Below are positions 27,128 to 35,183 of a DNA stretch of 54,365 nucleotides, piece after piece. The notes under the pieces are model-generated. The model did not search any database, had not been told where the DNA came from, and saw only the letters and a list, made by a program, of their open reading frames with translations. Source of the DNA: an uncultured Clostridium sp. (GTDB taxonomy: Bacteria; Bacillota; Clostridia; Lachnospirales; Lachnospiraceae); the NCBI RefSeq assembly GCF_900547735.1, contig NZ_URHZ01000033.1:1-54365 (forward strand). Reading direction: 5' to 3'. Position 1 is the first letter of the stretch. Each line of letters opens with the position of its first letter. Position numbers and translations under genes: made by a program.

Positions 27128-27141
27128 AGGAGGTAGCATAA

Positions 27142-27792
27142 GTGGTTATATTACCGGATGATTATATTGGTTCTTCCTGCGTGATTAAATCGACTGGCAA
27201 CGATCTGCTCACCATGGGTATTTTACATAAAGTCAAGGATACGTACATTGATATCAACAGTTCCAGAAATGAACTTCCCGAGATCCCTTACAACATGGTG
27301 GTTAAGGTTGAAATCTACAACGCAAAGCTGGGATTCCGCGTGCTTGTGGGTAATGTATACCTGTCTACCTCTAAGATTGTCCGTATTATCAATCTGACGG
27401 AGGCGACCAACGACGAGAGACGCCAGTACTTCCGGATCAGTTCCAGAAGCAAGGCCGTCATTCTCAGAATCAGTCACACCTATACCGACGAAAACGGTGA
27501 AACGGGTGAGTTGGAATATCTGAACCAGAACGTACAACTGGTGGACATCAGCCTGGGAGGCCTGATGTTTAAATCAGATCTGGAACTGGGCATAGGAGAC
27601 ACCTTCGATATCGTGATCGAGGAGATGCGGGATTCCATGATTTACAACTGCACGATCCGCCGCGTTGTCCCAAGAGCCGATAACCTGGTGGGGTATGGCT
27701 GCGAGTTCATGGATATGACAAATCTGCAGGAGGATCTGCTGTATAAGTATATATTGAAAAGGCAGAATGATCAGTTGCGGAGGATAAGGTAA
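27142..27792 (+). CDS. PilZ-domain protein, YcgR/DgrA-like flagellar brake
   Basis: Predicted c-di-GMP receptor of 216 residues. The N-terminal half (about 1-90) looks like the YcgR-type PilZN domain, and the C-terminal PilZ domain has the binding motifs RRQYFR near residues 93-98 and DISLGG near 135-140. In enterobacteria and Bacillus such proteins slow the motor by binding stator or switch. GTG 27142 has a perfect AAGGAGG 8 nt upstream. It stands between two degenerate repeat arrays, downstream of the early flagellar operon, and no obvious promoter precedes it. Confidence 0.88.
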   Translation: MVILPDDYIGSSCVIKSTGNDLLTMGILHKVKDTYIDINSSRNELPEIPYNMVVKVEIYNAKLGFRVLVGNVYLSTSKIVRIINLTEATNDERRQYFRISSRSKAVILRISHTYTDENGETGELEYLNQNVQLVDISLGGLMFKSDLELGIGDTFDIVIEEMRDSMIYNCTIRRVVPRADNLVGYGCEFMDMTNLQEDLLYKYILKRQNDQLRRIR

Positions 27793-27807
27793 GATAAAGC
27801 AGGAAAA

Positions 27808-27908
27808 ATCAGGATGCAGAAGACCAGGATGTAAGAGGTCAATATGTAAAAAGCCAGGATACAAAACCAGGACGGGTGGCAGAGCCAGGATACAAGAACA
27901 GGTATGGC
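27808..27908 (+). repeat. Degenerate short repeat downstream of the PilZ gene
   Basis: About six imperfect units of 13-18 nt around a core CCAGGATRYAARA: TCAGGATGCAGAAG, CCAGGATGTAAGAGG, TCAATATGTAAAAAG, CCAGGATACAAAA, a CCAGGACG variant and CCAGGATACAAGAA. Spacing is irregular and copies are eroded. It lies in the 164-nt gap between the PilZ and VanY genes; nothing else was seen there. Confidence 0.6.
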
Positions 27909-27956
27909 CTGCCGGAACGGTTGGTTAATAGATAGAGAATTGAGAGGGAAACCAGG

Positions 27957-29018
27957 TTGCACAGAAAAACTTCCCAGGATAAATTAGTGGTGAGGAGCAG
28001 GAGAATGATGATTTACACGTTTCTTCTGATCCTCGTGTTTACATATATAGGCGCCAGAGGACAAGTCAGGAAACTAAAGGCACAGGACGGCGCAGTGATC
28101 GAAGAAACGGCAGAATCGCCGGAAGAACAGTTAACAGAACAGCCGAAGGACCCGGATGCCGGTGAGCAGACGGGATTTTTTGCGTGGGTGAAGGGACTGA
28201 CCGCCGGGAAAGAGGAAGTTGAAGGAAAAGATGAGCTCGAGGGAAAAGGCGAGGTAGAAGGAAAAGACAGAGCTGAAGGAGAAGGCGAAGCCGGAGGAAA
28301 TGCTGGAGCCGAGCGAGAAGAACAAATTAGTAGTAAAAATAGGGATGATAGTATAAAAGAAAATACATCATTATCAGAAAGTGCATCGACAAAAGAGGCA
28401 GCCGGAAACAGTGGGGAAGCAGGCCCGGTGATCCGCCAGGAGGATATGTGGGCATTGATTCTTACAAATGCCAGGTATCCGATTCCGGAGGATTACACCG
28501 TGGAACTGAAGGTTCTTCCGGGTACGGAACAGTCCGTGGACGCCAGAATCTATGACACCACACTTCGGATGATATCGGATATGAAAGCGGAAGGGCTTCG
28601 CCCGATTGTCTGCTCGGCTTACAGGACATTGGACCGTCAGGAGATACTGTTTAACCGGAAGGTGAAGAGCTATGTAAAAAAGGGATACAGTATGGAGGCG
28701 GCTTCCAGGGAGGCCCAGCATGTACTCTCCATTCCGGGTTCAGGAGAACACTGCCTGGGACTTGCCATTGACGTATGCTCCCAGTCCTATCAGAGATTGG
28801 AAGAGGGATTTGAGGATACAAAAGAAGGAAAGTGGCTGCGGGAACACTGCGCGGATTACGGATTTATACTGCGGTATGATAAAGGGAAAGAGGAGAGTAC
28901 GGGTATCAATTATGAGCCGTGGCATTTCCGGTACGTCGGAGTGGATGTTGCAAAATATATCATGGAAAAGGGAATAACGCTGGAAGAGTTCTATATTGAG
29001 GAAAGTTTGTACGGTTAA
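27957..29018 (+). CDS. Membrane-anchored D-alanyl-D-alanine carboxypeptidase, VanY family
   Basis: Predicted extracytoplasmic metallopeptidase trimming D-Ala from wall peptides. The 353-residue product has a signal anchor (about 17-32, MMIYTFLLILVFTYIG), an acidic linker with four six-residue repeats (EGKDEL, EGKGEV, EGKDRA, EGEGEA; bases 28218-28289), and a C-terminal VanY domain (about 155-345). The zinc/catalytic motifs are visible: CSAYRTLDRQ, GSGEHCLGLAIDV (SxHxxGxAxD type, with Gly-Glu before His) and EPWHFRYVG. TTG 27957 and ATG 28005 (with GAGGAG upstream) are both plausible starts. It may help the flagellum or the wall proteins, but that is only suggested by position. Confidence 0.86.
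   Translation: MHRKTSQDKLVVRSRRMMIYTFLLILVFTYIGARGQVRKLKAQDGAVIEETAESPEEQLTEQPKDPDAGEQTGFFAWVKGLTAGKEEVEGKDELEGKGEVEGKDRAEGEGEAGGNAGAEREEQISSKNRDDSIKENTSLSESASTKEAAGNSGEAGPVIRQEDMWALILTNARYPIPEDYTVELKVLPGTEQSVDARIYDTTLRMISDMKAEGLRPIVCSAYRTLDRQEILFNRKVKSYVKKGYSMEAASREAQHVLSIPGSGEHCLGLAIDVCSQSYQRLEEGFEDTKEGKWLREHCADYGFILRYDKGKEESTGINYEPWHFRYVGVDVAKYIMEKGITLEEFYIEESLYG
28218..28289 (+). repeat. Four 18-bp coding repeats in the VanY linker
   Basis: Four in-frame 18-nt units encode VEGKDE, LEGKGE, VEGKDR and AEGEGE. The drift is mostly at third positions. They form the acidic linker between the membrane anchor and the peptidase domain. Confidence 0.75.
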
Positions 29019-29062
29019 TGAGCCGGAATAATAAAAATAGTGAATGGAAAACAGTGAAAGAC

Positions 29063-29102
29063 AAAAATGCACAAAATTGATTGCTCAATTTTGTGCATTT
29101 TT
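29063..29102. terminator. Strong terminator between the VanY gene and flagellin
   Basis: AAAAATGCACAAAATTGA (29063-29080) pairs perfectly over 18 positions with TCAATTTTGTGCATTTTT (29085-29102) around a TTGC loop. The T run follows on the plus strand, and the A run on the other side makes it symmetric, so it can work in both directions. Confidence 0.88.
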
Positions 29103-29106
29103 ACGG

Positions 29107-29133
29107 TAAAGACTTTTCCATTCGGTTCGATAT
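29107..29133 (+). promoter_or_regulatory. Sigma-28 (SigD) promoter of the flagellin gene
   Basis: TAAA at 29107-29110, a 15-nt spacer, and TTCGATAT at 29126-29133, close to the known sigma-D form TAAA-N15-GCCGATAT. Transcription would start near 29140. The promoter of flgM at 36068 has the same spacing and the same TTCGATA core, which supports both. Confidence 0.88.
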
Positions 29134-29145
29134 TTAAAGTAGGAC

Positions 29146-29295
29146 GGTAAGGATGGTATGTTCTTACCAGTCTCCCTGCCAGACAGGGCCCGTTTGGCAG
29201 ACCAAACCGGGCAACGGAAAGCACGCTTGGCGCACTTTTCACTGCCACTCAAAAAAAGGACATGGAAGTCCGGAAAACTATTACATGGAGGTAAT
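29146..29295 (+). promoter_or_regulatory. Structured flagellin leader with candidate CsrA-binding hairpins
   Basis: The approximately 160-nt leader contains several hairpins holding GGA, the CsrA recognition core: GGTAAG/CTTACC at 29146-29168 with AAGGATGG at the stem top; GGAC-ATGGAA-GTCC at 29258-29271 with GGA in the loop; and ATTAC-ATGGAG-GTAAT at 29280-29295, which puts the ribosome binding site GGAG in the loop. A further stem CTGCCA/TGGCAG spans 29176-29200. In Bacillus, CsrA bound to the flagellin leader blocks translation and FliW relieves it; both genes are encoded here (40165-40871). The function of these hairpins is inference. Confidence 0.68.
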
Positions 29296-29298
29296 ATT

Positions 29299-30519
29299 AT
29301 GAGGATTCAGCACAACATTATGGCACTCAACTCCCAGAGACAGCTGGGTATCAACAACAACAATATTTCCAAATCTCTTGAGAAGTTATCTTCCGGTTAC
29401 AAGATTAACCGCGCCGGCGATGATGCAGCAGGTCTTGCAATTTCCGAGAAGATGAGAGCTCAGATCAAAGGTCTGGAAACAGCAACCGATAACGCAAACG
29501 ATGCAATCTCCCTGATTCAGACAGCAGAGGGCGGCTTACAGGAAGTTCATTCCATGTTAAACCGTATGACCGAGCTGGCTACCAAGGCATCCAACGGAAC
29601 GTATGACGATCCGGTAGACCGTCTTGCAATTCAGGATGAGTTTAATGCATTAAACGATGAGATTGACCGTATTGCAGACAGCACAAACTTCAACGGAATC
29701 AAGCTTCTCGACGGAAGCCTGAACAATGCCAGCTCGATTGATGTTACAGTAGGAACCAGTGCTAATACGCTTCATGCAAGTGTAGGCGCAGATGCAGCAG
29801 GCAAAAAGATTACAATTGGTACCTCTGTTGATAAAGAGGGTGGTACAATCTCTGTTGATATCACTGGTGGAGATATTTCCGTTACTCTGGGAACAAAAAC
29901 TAACGCATCATCCTACACAGCCAAGGATATCGAGGACGCTATTAAGAATGCAGTACAGAAGGGAATAGATGACGGTACTCTGAGCGGTAATGTGGCCAAA
30001 GGATTACTGTCTGTCAAACTGGAAGGACAGACACTGAATTACACAGCAGGCGCAGCTACAGAAGCAGGAACGCAAGTTACTTTTGGAGCGGCTCAGGTAG
30101 ATGGAAATGGTAACGCGATCCACAGTCTGACACTTCAGATCGGCGACACCAACGATGGTTATAACCAGTTGAATTTAGCTATTACAAATATGAAGGCAGC
30201 TAACTTAGGTGTACGTGGCGTAACGGTTGATTCCCTCGCAAATGCACAGGGAGCAATGGCGACAATCAAGACAGCAATCAACACCGTATCAACACAGCGC
30301 GGTCAGTTGGGCGCTCTGCAGAACCGTCTGGAGCATACGATCAACAACCTCGGTGTAACAACAGAAAATATCACTGCAGCAGAATCCCGTATCAGAGACG
30401 TAGATATGGCGAAAGAAATGATGACATTTACGAAGAACAGCGTTCTTCAGCAGTCTGCACAGGCAATGCTTGCACAGGCCAATCAGCAGCCTCAGTCAGT
30501 TCTTCAGCTGCTTCAGTAA
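29299..30519 (+). CDS. hag: Flagellin
   Basis: Filament subunit of 406 residues. ATG 29299 follows GGAGG; a longer upstream reading is out of family. The N-terminal domain (about 1-140) begins MRIQHNIMALNSQRQLG and contains KLSSGYKINRAGDDAAGLAISE; the C-terminal domain (about 320-406) has RLEHTINNLGVTTENITAAESRIRD and ends QSVLQLLQ. The middle (about 145-315) is a Thr/Ala/Gly-rich variable domain. It is the only flagellin seen, sits alone under a sigma-28 promoter and has its own terminator. Adjacent glycosyltransferase genes suggest it may be glycosylated on the exposed middle domain. Confidence 0.96.
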   Translation: MRIQHNIMALNSQRQLGINNNNISKSLEKLSSGYKINRAGDDAAGLAISEKMRAQIKGLETATDNANDAISLIQTAEGGLQEVHSMLNRMTELATKASNGTYDDPVDRLAIQDEFNALNDEIDRIADSTNFNGIKLLDGSLNNASSIDVTVGTSANTLHASVGADAAGKKITIGTSVDKEGGTISVDITGGDISVTLGTKTNASSYTAKDIEDAIKNAVQKGIDDGTLSGNVAKGLLSVKLEGQTLNYTAGAATEAGTQVTFGAAQVDGNGNAIHSLTLQIGDTNDGYNQLNLAITNMKAANLGVRGVTVDSLANAQGAMATIKTAINTVSTQRGQLGALQNRLEHTINNLGVTTENITAAESRIRDVDMAKEMMTFTKNSVLQQSAQAMLAQANQQPQSVLQLLQ

Positions 30520-30535
30520 TTATCAGAAAAAATGT

Positions 30536-30566
30536 AAAGGCTGTGGATTTTCCACAGCCTTTCTTT
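30536..30566 (+). terminator. Hairpin terminator after flagellin
   Basis: AAAGGCTGTGGA (30536-30547) pairs with TCCACAGCCTTT (30551-30562) around TTT, followed by CTTT. The T tail is short, so some read-through into the glycosyltransferase gene 17 nt downstream is plausible. Confidence 0.7.
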
Positions 30567-30582
30567 GACAATAAGGGGATAT

Positions 30583-32691
30583 ATGGATAATAGAATAAAA
30601 CTGTCAATTGGGATGATTGTAAAAAATGAAGAAGAGAATCTGGCTAGATGTCTTTCGGCGCTGATGCCTTTACTGAAAGAGATTCCATCAGAGCTTATAA
30701 TAACCGACACAGGATCCACTGATCGGACTCTGGATATTGCCCGCAGCTATACCAGCGAAATTTATTTTTTTAACTGGTGCGATGATTTTGCAAAGGCAAG
30801 AAATTATGTCCTCGAAAAAGCAAAAGGAGAGTGGTTTCTCTATATTGATGCAGATGAATGGTTTGAAAATGTGGATTTAATTATTGATTTTTTTAAATCA
30901 GGAGAATGTAATCATTTTAACGACGTTTGTTTTATTATCAAAAATTATGAGTCATTAAGCAGAAATAGCAGTTATATGGAAGATCACATCAAGCGGCTGT
31001 TTAGAATCTTACCAGGTAGAAAATTTGAGGGCCTGGTGCACGAACATGTACCGGAGGCAGGAAAAATTAAATTTATTGATGCATATATCGGCCATTATAG
31101 TTATGTTCAAGATGACAATTTTAAGAAAAATAATAAGAGTAAAAGAAATATTCCCTTATTGCTCAAAGAGTTAGAAAAAGATCCGGAGAATCTTCTTATG
31201 CTGTATCAGTTGGCACAGGAATACTTGGCTTTAGATGATAAAGATAAAGTAATAGAAACCTGCAGAAAGATAATTGAAACCCAAAGACTACAGTATGACA
31301 ATTATTATGTTATAAAAGCACACTGGATGATGAACCACATTTATCTGTCCAGAGGTGAGTATGAGAAAGTAATTGAAGCGGCGGAAAGTTACCTTAATCA
31401 GAACAAGAAGTTATATTCGATTAAAATTATGGATATTCTCAGCCAGGCGATTGACGCACTTCTCAGAGTCAGAAATTATTCAAAAGTTAATCTATTATTT
31501 GAACGCCTGTTTGCTCTTTTGGAAGAATGTGACAGGAGGATATTAAACGGTGAAGAAGGGATTGGAGCATCAGCCTGGGTACAGGATGAAAGGGAGAGGG
31601 AGGCAAGAGTCTTTCAATATGCGCTTTCCCTATACCGGTGTGGGCAGTATCAAAAAAGTTTTAAGTATATTAAATTAATAAAAGGAATACTTGAAGGCGA
31701 GCTGTTAGAAGAAAATATTGAGTTATGGTATAATCTTTTACATGATACGGGAAGCTACGAAGAACTAGGTAAATATTATTGCAATGTGAAGCGTGAGAAT
31801 GGAAAAGTTGAATACGTTCAGAAAATCATCCTCCGTATCTGGGATGGAGATCCGGTATTAGGAAAAAATGTGGCCGCTTTCTTTTTAAAATCGCCGGAGG
31901 AAGATGAATTTATCCGTATTCAGAAGATGTATTATCAGGCGGAAATAAACGGCTCAAGGGTATGCGATCAATTGGATTGCCTTTTACACGACATATCTGC
32001 AAATAAAGAATATAGCAGACTGCTTTACCTTGCTCATAAATACGGAATATCGTTCCAGTCTTATTTGGAAAAGTTTATGGCTGATGATATTGCTTTCTGT
32101 GCGTACAGGATGGTAAAGGATTATCAGTTTTCCAGGGAAGAGATTATTAAACATGGAAAAATTCCAGACAATACTGTTACAATGAAAGAGGCACTTTTTT
32201 ATCTGAAGATGGAGGAATGCCTGCTCTTTGATGTTCATTTGACGGACGAGATGATAGAGGACGTTTTTGACCAATATACCAGGGATAAACGAAGGTATAT
32301 AGGCAGTCTCATACATGAAGAGCTGCTTTCCGAGGGAATATGTGAAAATTTGCCGGGGGAGTATTGTTTTGCCGTCTATGCCTCTTTGGCGCTTGCATGC
32401 TGTGAAAAAGGAGAGTACAAATCCGGAATTTCTCTATATAGAAAGGCGTTGAAGGCATGGCCATTTATGAAAGATATTATAAGAATTAAAACGGACCATA
32501 TCAAAGCCGAAGTGGACAAGGCTGTTCAGGAACAGCAGGAGTTCAGGCAATACGCGGTGAAAATTAAACAGTACATTTGGGAGATGATCAGGCAGGGGAA
32601 TCTGAAGGCATCGGCAGAAACTCTGGAGGCTTATGCGAAAATCAATCCATCAGATGAGGAAATTGATATATTAAGGCAACGTTTATCTTAA
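30583..32691 (+). CDS. Family 2 glycosyltransferase with TPR-like C-terminal region
   Basis: Predicted cytoplasmic glycosyltransferase of 702 residues. The N-terminal GT2 domain (about 1-200) has LSIGMIVKNEEENLARCL, ITDTGSTDRTLDIA, and YIDADEWFE (metal-binding DxD near 88-93). The remaining 500 residues are helical and TPR-like, as in enzymes that modify proteins. ATG 30583 has AAGGGG 4-5 nt upstream and is preferred to TTG 30565, which overlaps the terminator. The gene is visibly AT-richer than the flagellar genes around it. Location after flagellin suggests O-linked flagellin glycosylation, which is an inference. Confidence 0.82.
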   Translation: MDNRIKLSIGMIVKNEEENLARCLSALMPLLKEIPSELIITDTGSTDRTLDIARSYTSEIYFFNWCDDFAKARNYVLEKAKGEWFLYIDADEWFENVDLIIDFFKSGECNHFNDVCFIIKNYESLSRNSSYMEDHIKRLFRILPGRKFEGLVHEHVPEAGKIKFIDAYIGHYSYVQDDNFKKNNKSKRNIPLLLKELEKDPENLLMLYQLAQEYLALDDKDKVIETCRKIIETQRLQYDNYYVIKAHWMMNHIYLSRGEYEKVIEAAESYLNQNKKLYSIKIMDILSQAIDALLRVRNYSKVNLLFERLFALLEECDRRILNGEEGIGASAWVQDEREREARVFQYALSLYRCGQYQKSFKYIKLIKGILEGELLEENIELWYNLLHDTGSYEELGKYYCNVKRENGKVEYVQKIILRIWDGDPVLGKNVAAFFLKSPEEDEFIRIQKMYYQAEINGSRVCDQLDCLLHDISANKEYSRLLYLAHKYGISFQSYLEKFMADDIAFCAYRMVKDYQFSREEIIKHGKIPDNTVTMKEALFYLKMEECLLFDVHLTDEMIEDVFDQYTRDKRRYIGSLIHEELLSEGICENLPGEYCFAVYASLALACCEKGEYKSGISLYRKALKAWPFMKDIIRIKTDHIKAEVDKAVQEQQEFRQYAVKIKQYIWEMIRQGNLKASAETLEAYAKINPSDEEIDILRQRLS

Positions 32692-32721
32692 CTCATGATT
32701 AAAAATAGTTGAAAATAAAGA

Positions 32722-32758
32722 AAAGGCGGTGAGTCAATCTTAAACTCACAGCCTTTTT
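32722..32758. terminator. Bidirectional terminator between two convergent genes
   Basis: AAGGCGGTGAGT (32723-32734) pairs with ACTCACAGCCTT (32744-32755) with one mismatch. A T run follows on the plus strand, and an A-rich stretch before the stem gives a T run on the minus strand. It separates the two convergent glycosyltransferase genes. Confidence 0.82.
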
Positions 32759-32773
32759 GCATATTTCAAATTG

Positions 32774-34669
32774 TTACTTTTTACAGCAGAATTTTAGAGA
32801 CCTGGCAGTTAGCAGCGGTAAAATGGAGGGATTTACGATTCTGCTCATATGCTTTGAGGAAAATTCCTCAGCATCAGGCAATACCTCAGTTTGGGCAACA
32901 CAGTCCATTCTTGAGAAAGAATTTTTAAGGCGCTTCTGGAGGGAGGAAAGATTTATAAATCTGACAGACTCCAGATGTTCGGGGAAGGACAAGGTTAAAA
33001 AGCTTTCTAAAAAAGGTTTATAATAAACATTTGTCATAGAGAAAATCAGGAAACCACCTCTTTTCAGAGTGCGTTCCGCAAGTTTCAGAATTGACTCATA
33101 ATGTTCATAAAACTCCAGCGGCCTTCCAAGATAGATACAGTCTAAACTGTGTTCAGTCAATTGGTGATCGATTCTTCCGATATCAGAGTCGATGATACAG
33201 TGGTTGGAAAAAGATTTCAAATCTTCACGGTAGAGCTGATCCTCCTCATTTGTATAGGCTGTAAAGACTGAAATATCGGAGGCGTCGGATAAAAGTAAGG
33301 TTTTCTTCAAATCACTTTTAATCTTCCTGATCGTATCACCGTAACCGCAGTCAATACCTAGAAGCATATAACTGCTGTCATTTGATATGATGCCGCCCGC
33401 CTTATTTAAGAGATCAGTAAGACGGTAATCATAACAGGAATCACGTTCCCAGGGATCCGTGTGATTTTTCAGCAGAAACAATGACCGCCCTTTTTCCAGA
33501 GTATTTTCATATATCTGCCCGTCCTTACCGGTAACACTACCGAAATGATAGCAATAGGTATCACGGCAAAGTATCTGTTTATAGCCGGCCCTCCGGGCGC
33601 GCAAGCTGAAATCGTCATCCCAAAATTCCATGGTATAGAACAGCCTGTCCGCGAAGCCAATCCGGTTGACAAGTGAAGTACGGTACATTGCAATGGCGGG
33701 CATAAGCCGGGAGCGTTCTTCCCACAGCTCGGGTTTGGAGCAGTTTTTATGTTTTATTGTTTCTTCGGGCGATGCATAGGGGTATCGTCCTTCCTGGTCA
33801 CCCTGCAGATTCGAGGTGTTTGGTGTACACGGGGAGGCACTGATAATATACGGATCGGATTCTATACATGTTTGGAGATTATCGAGCCAGCCCTTAGTTA
33901 CCAGGGTATCATTATTAACAAACAGAAGATATTCGCCTTCACAGACCCTCATTGCCAGAGAGAATATTGCTGTTTTTACATTTTTTCTCAGATAAATAAT
34001 TTTCTTATCCGCATTCAGTTTCAGTGATTCAAAATATTCCTGAGAACCATCATCGGAACCGTCGTTAAGCAGAATAAACTCGCAGGGATATTTTATTAAA
34101 TTGGTGTGTTTTCTAATACTGTCGATACACGCTTTTGTGTACTCCAATTTATTAAAGACAGGGATAAAAAAGGAAAATTTGTACCTGAATTCAGTCTCTT
34201 CTCCTTTATCGATGAGTGAACTGGCATGATGCGGTGCGAATTCGTTCAGATAATAGGACTCCATATGGCTGGGATCGGGGTAAACCAGGCCCCAGAAATA
34301 AACTTCTTCCCATAACTCCTGGAGGAAGGGATAAAGTTCAAATTTTAAGTGATAAAGCACACGGTCCATTTGATCCTGGTTGATTAAGTCTATAATAGTA
34401 CATAAAGCACAGTCGATATTAAATGCCATCTCTTCGAAGCAGGCATGTTCCATCTGACTTTTAAGGGAGCAACTGTACTGAAGCAGGCAGGATATTCCCA
34501 CACCTAAATCATTAAAGAGCATCTGGCAGTGATACTCAGTATCTGAGGGAGGCAAAGCAGGTGATTCCGTGCTTAATACTCTATAAAGTTCTTCACAGCT
34601 TTCTTCCAATGTCCGTATCAGGGATAAAGTCTGCTGAACCAGGGGTTGGTTGGTATTCAAATTCGTCAT
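32774..34669 (-). CDS. Family 2 glycosyltransferase fused to a methyltransferase-like domain
   Basis: Predicted 631-residue bifunctional protein. A helical N-terminal region (about 1-160) is followed by a GT2 domain (about 163-410) with FSFFIPVFNKLEYTKACIDSI, FILLNDGSDDGSQEY and LLFVNNDTLV. A C-terminal Rossmann-like region (about 425-600) has a GIDCGYGDTIRKIK nucleotide-binding turn and LKRGGFLIFSM, typical of class I methyltransferases. AGGAGAT precedes the start. It lies 80 nt downstream of comFB on the same strand and converges on the other glycosyltransferase. Glycosylating and methylating flagellin sugars would fit the position. Substrate unknown. Confidence 0.78.
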   Translation of the reverse strand: MTNLNTNQPLVQQTLSLIRTLEESCEELYRVLSTESPALPPSDTEYHCQMLFNDLGVGISCLLQYSCSLKSQMEHACFEEMAFNIDCALCTIIDLINQDQMDRVLYHLKFELYPFLQELWEEVYFWGLVYPDPSHMESYYLNEFAPHHASSLIDKGEETEFRYKFSFFIPVFNKLEYTKACIDSIRKHTNLIKYPCEFILLNDGSDDGSQEYFESLKLNADKKIIYLRKNVKTAIFSLAMRVCEGEYLLFVNNDTLVTKGWLDNLQTCIESDPYIISASPCTPNTSNLQGDQEGRYPYASPEETIKHKNCSKPELWEERSRLMPAIAMYRTSLVNRIGFADRLFYTMEFWDDDFSLRARRAGYKQILCRDTYCYHFGSVTGKDGQIYENTLEKGRSLFLLKNHTDPWERDSCYDYRLTDLLNKAGGIISNDSSYMLLGIDCGYGDTIRKIKSDLKKTLLLSDASDISVFTAYTNEEDQLYREDLKSFSNHCIIDSDIGRIDHQLTEHSLDCIYLGRPLEFYEHYESILKLAERTLKRGGFLIFSMTNVYYKPFLESFLTLSFPEHLESVRFINLSSLQKRLKNSFSRMDCVAQTEVLPDAEEFSSKHMSRIVNPSILPLLTARSLKFCCKK

Positions 34670-34749
34670 TACTCATCTCCTGCTATCGGCTTGGCCGTCT
34701 CTTACCTGACGAATCGGAATTCATTCAGAGTATGATGGACCAGGCCCTT

Positions 34750-35181
34750 TTAATGCCTCGGTTCTTTTTTTACAAGCATAATCGCCTGCACCAGCGCACC
34801 GGTTACGGTAGAGCCGAATTCCTCTTCGGCCTTAGCCTTCTTCGTGTTGTCATTCTGTTTCATCACCACATACCGAGGGGCCAGCTTATTCAGGGCGATA
34901 GCAGCAATATCCTTCTTACATTTGTTGCACTTACAGCAGTTAAACCGCATCAGCGTACTCTCCAGGCGGGAGATGACCAGGTCCTCCATCAGATTGATTA
35001 GAACCATGTCCTGTGATTCGGGAAGCTGCAGGCCGGCAGCAGGACGCGTGCGCGTTGAGTCGCCGCCCGGCGCCGGTATACTGTGTTCATCTGCACCGGC
35101 GCTGCGGTTGCTCTTTGCCGAAGTAGGCATGATTTTTCTGTACATCATATCTTTATCGATTTCAGTTCTGCTTTTTGCCAT
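34750..35181 (-). CDS. comFB: ComFB-domain protein (late competence development family)
   Basis: A 143-residue protein matching the ComFB family. The core (about 58-110) has LMEDLVISRLEST then CCKCNKCKKDIAAIALNKL and APRYVV, including the Cys cluster at 82, 83, 85 and 88 and the ALNxLxPRYVV signature. The first 50 residues are basic and low-complexity (Lys/Arg-rich MAKSRTEIDKDMMYRKIM, then a Pro/Gly/Ser stretch) and probably flexible. It starts 2 nt after parA, whose last codons provide its AAGGAGGGGG ribosome binding site. In Bacillus comFB lies in the comF operon just upstream of the flgM operon. Recent reports, from memory, describe ComFB proteins as cyclic-dinucleotide binders. Competence partners comFA and comFC are absent. 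Confidence 0.82.
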   Translation of the reverse strand: MAKSRTEIDKDMMYRKIMPTSAKSNRSAGADEHSIPAPGGDSTRTRPAAGLQLPESQDMVLINLMEDLVISRLESTLMRFNCCKCNKCKKDIAAIALNKLAPRYVVMKQNDNTKKAKAEEEFGSTVTGALVQAIMLVKKEPRH

Positions 35182-35183
35182 GA

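Noticed and set aside
26827..27128. Open minus-strand reading frames across the 17-bp array
   Set aside because: They arise because the repeat unit lacks stops on that strand; the translation is a periodic low-complexity peptide without a ribosome binding site.
29158..29298. N-terminal extension of flagellin
   Set aside because: It overlaps the structured leader; the family N-terminus is MRIQHNI at 29299, with GGAGG immediately upstream.
34683..34690. Minus-strand GCCGATAG upstream of the glycosyltransferase-methyltransferase gene as a sigma-28 -10 element
   Set aside because: The -35 at the right spacing is TCAG, and the start would fall almost at the ribosome binding site, leaving too short a leader.
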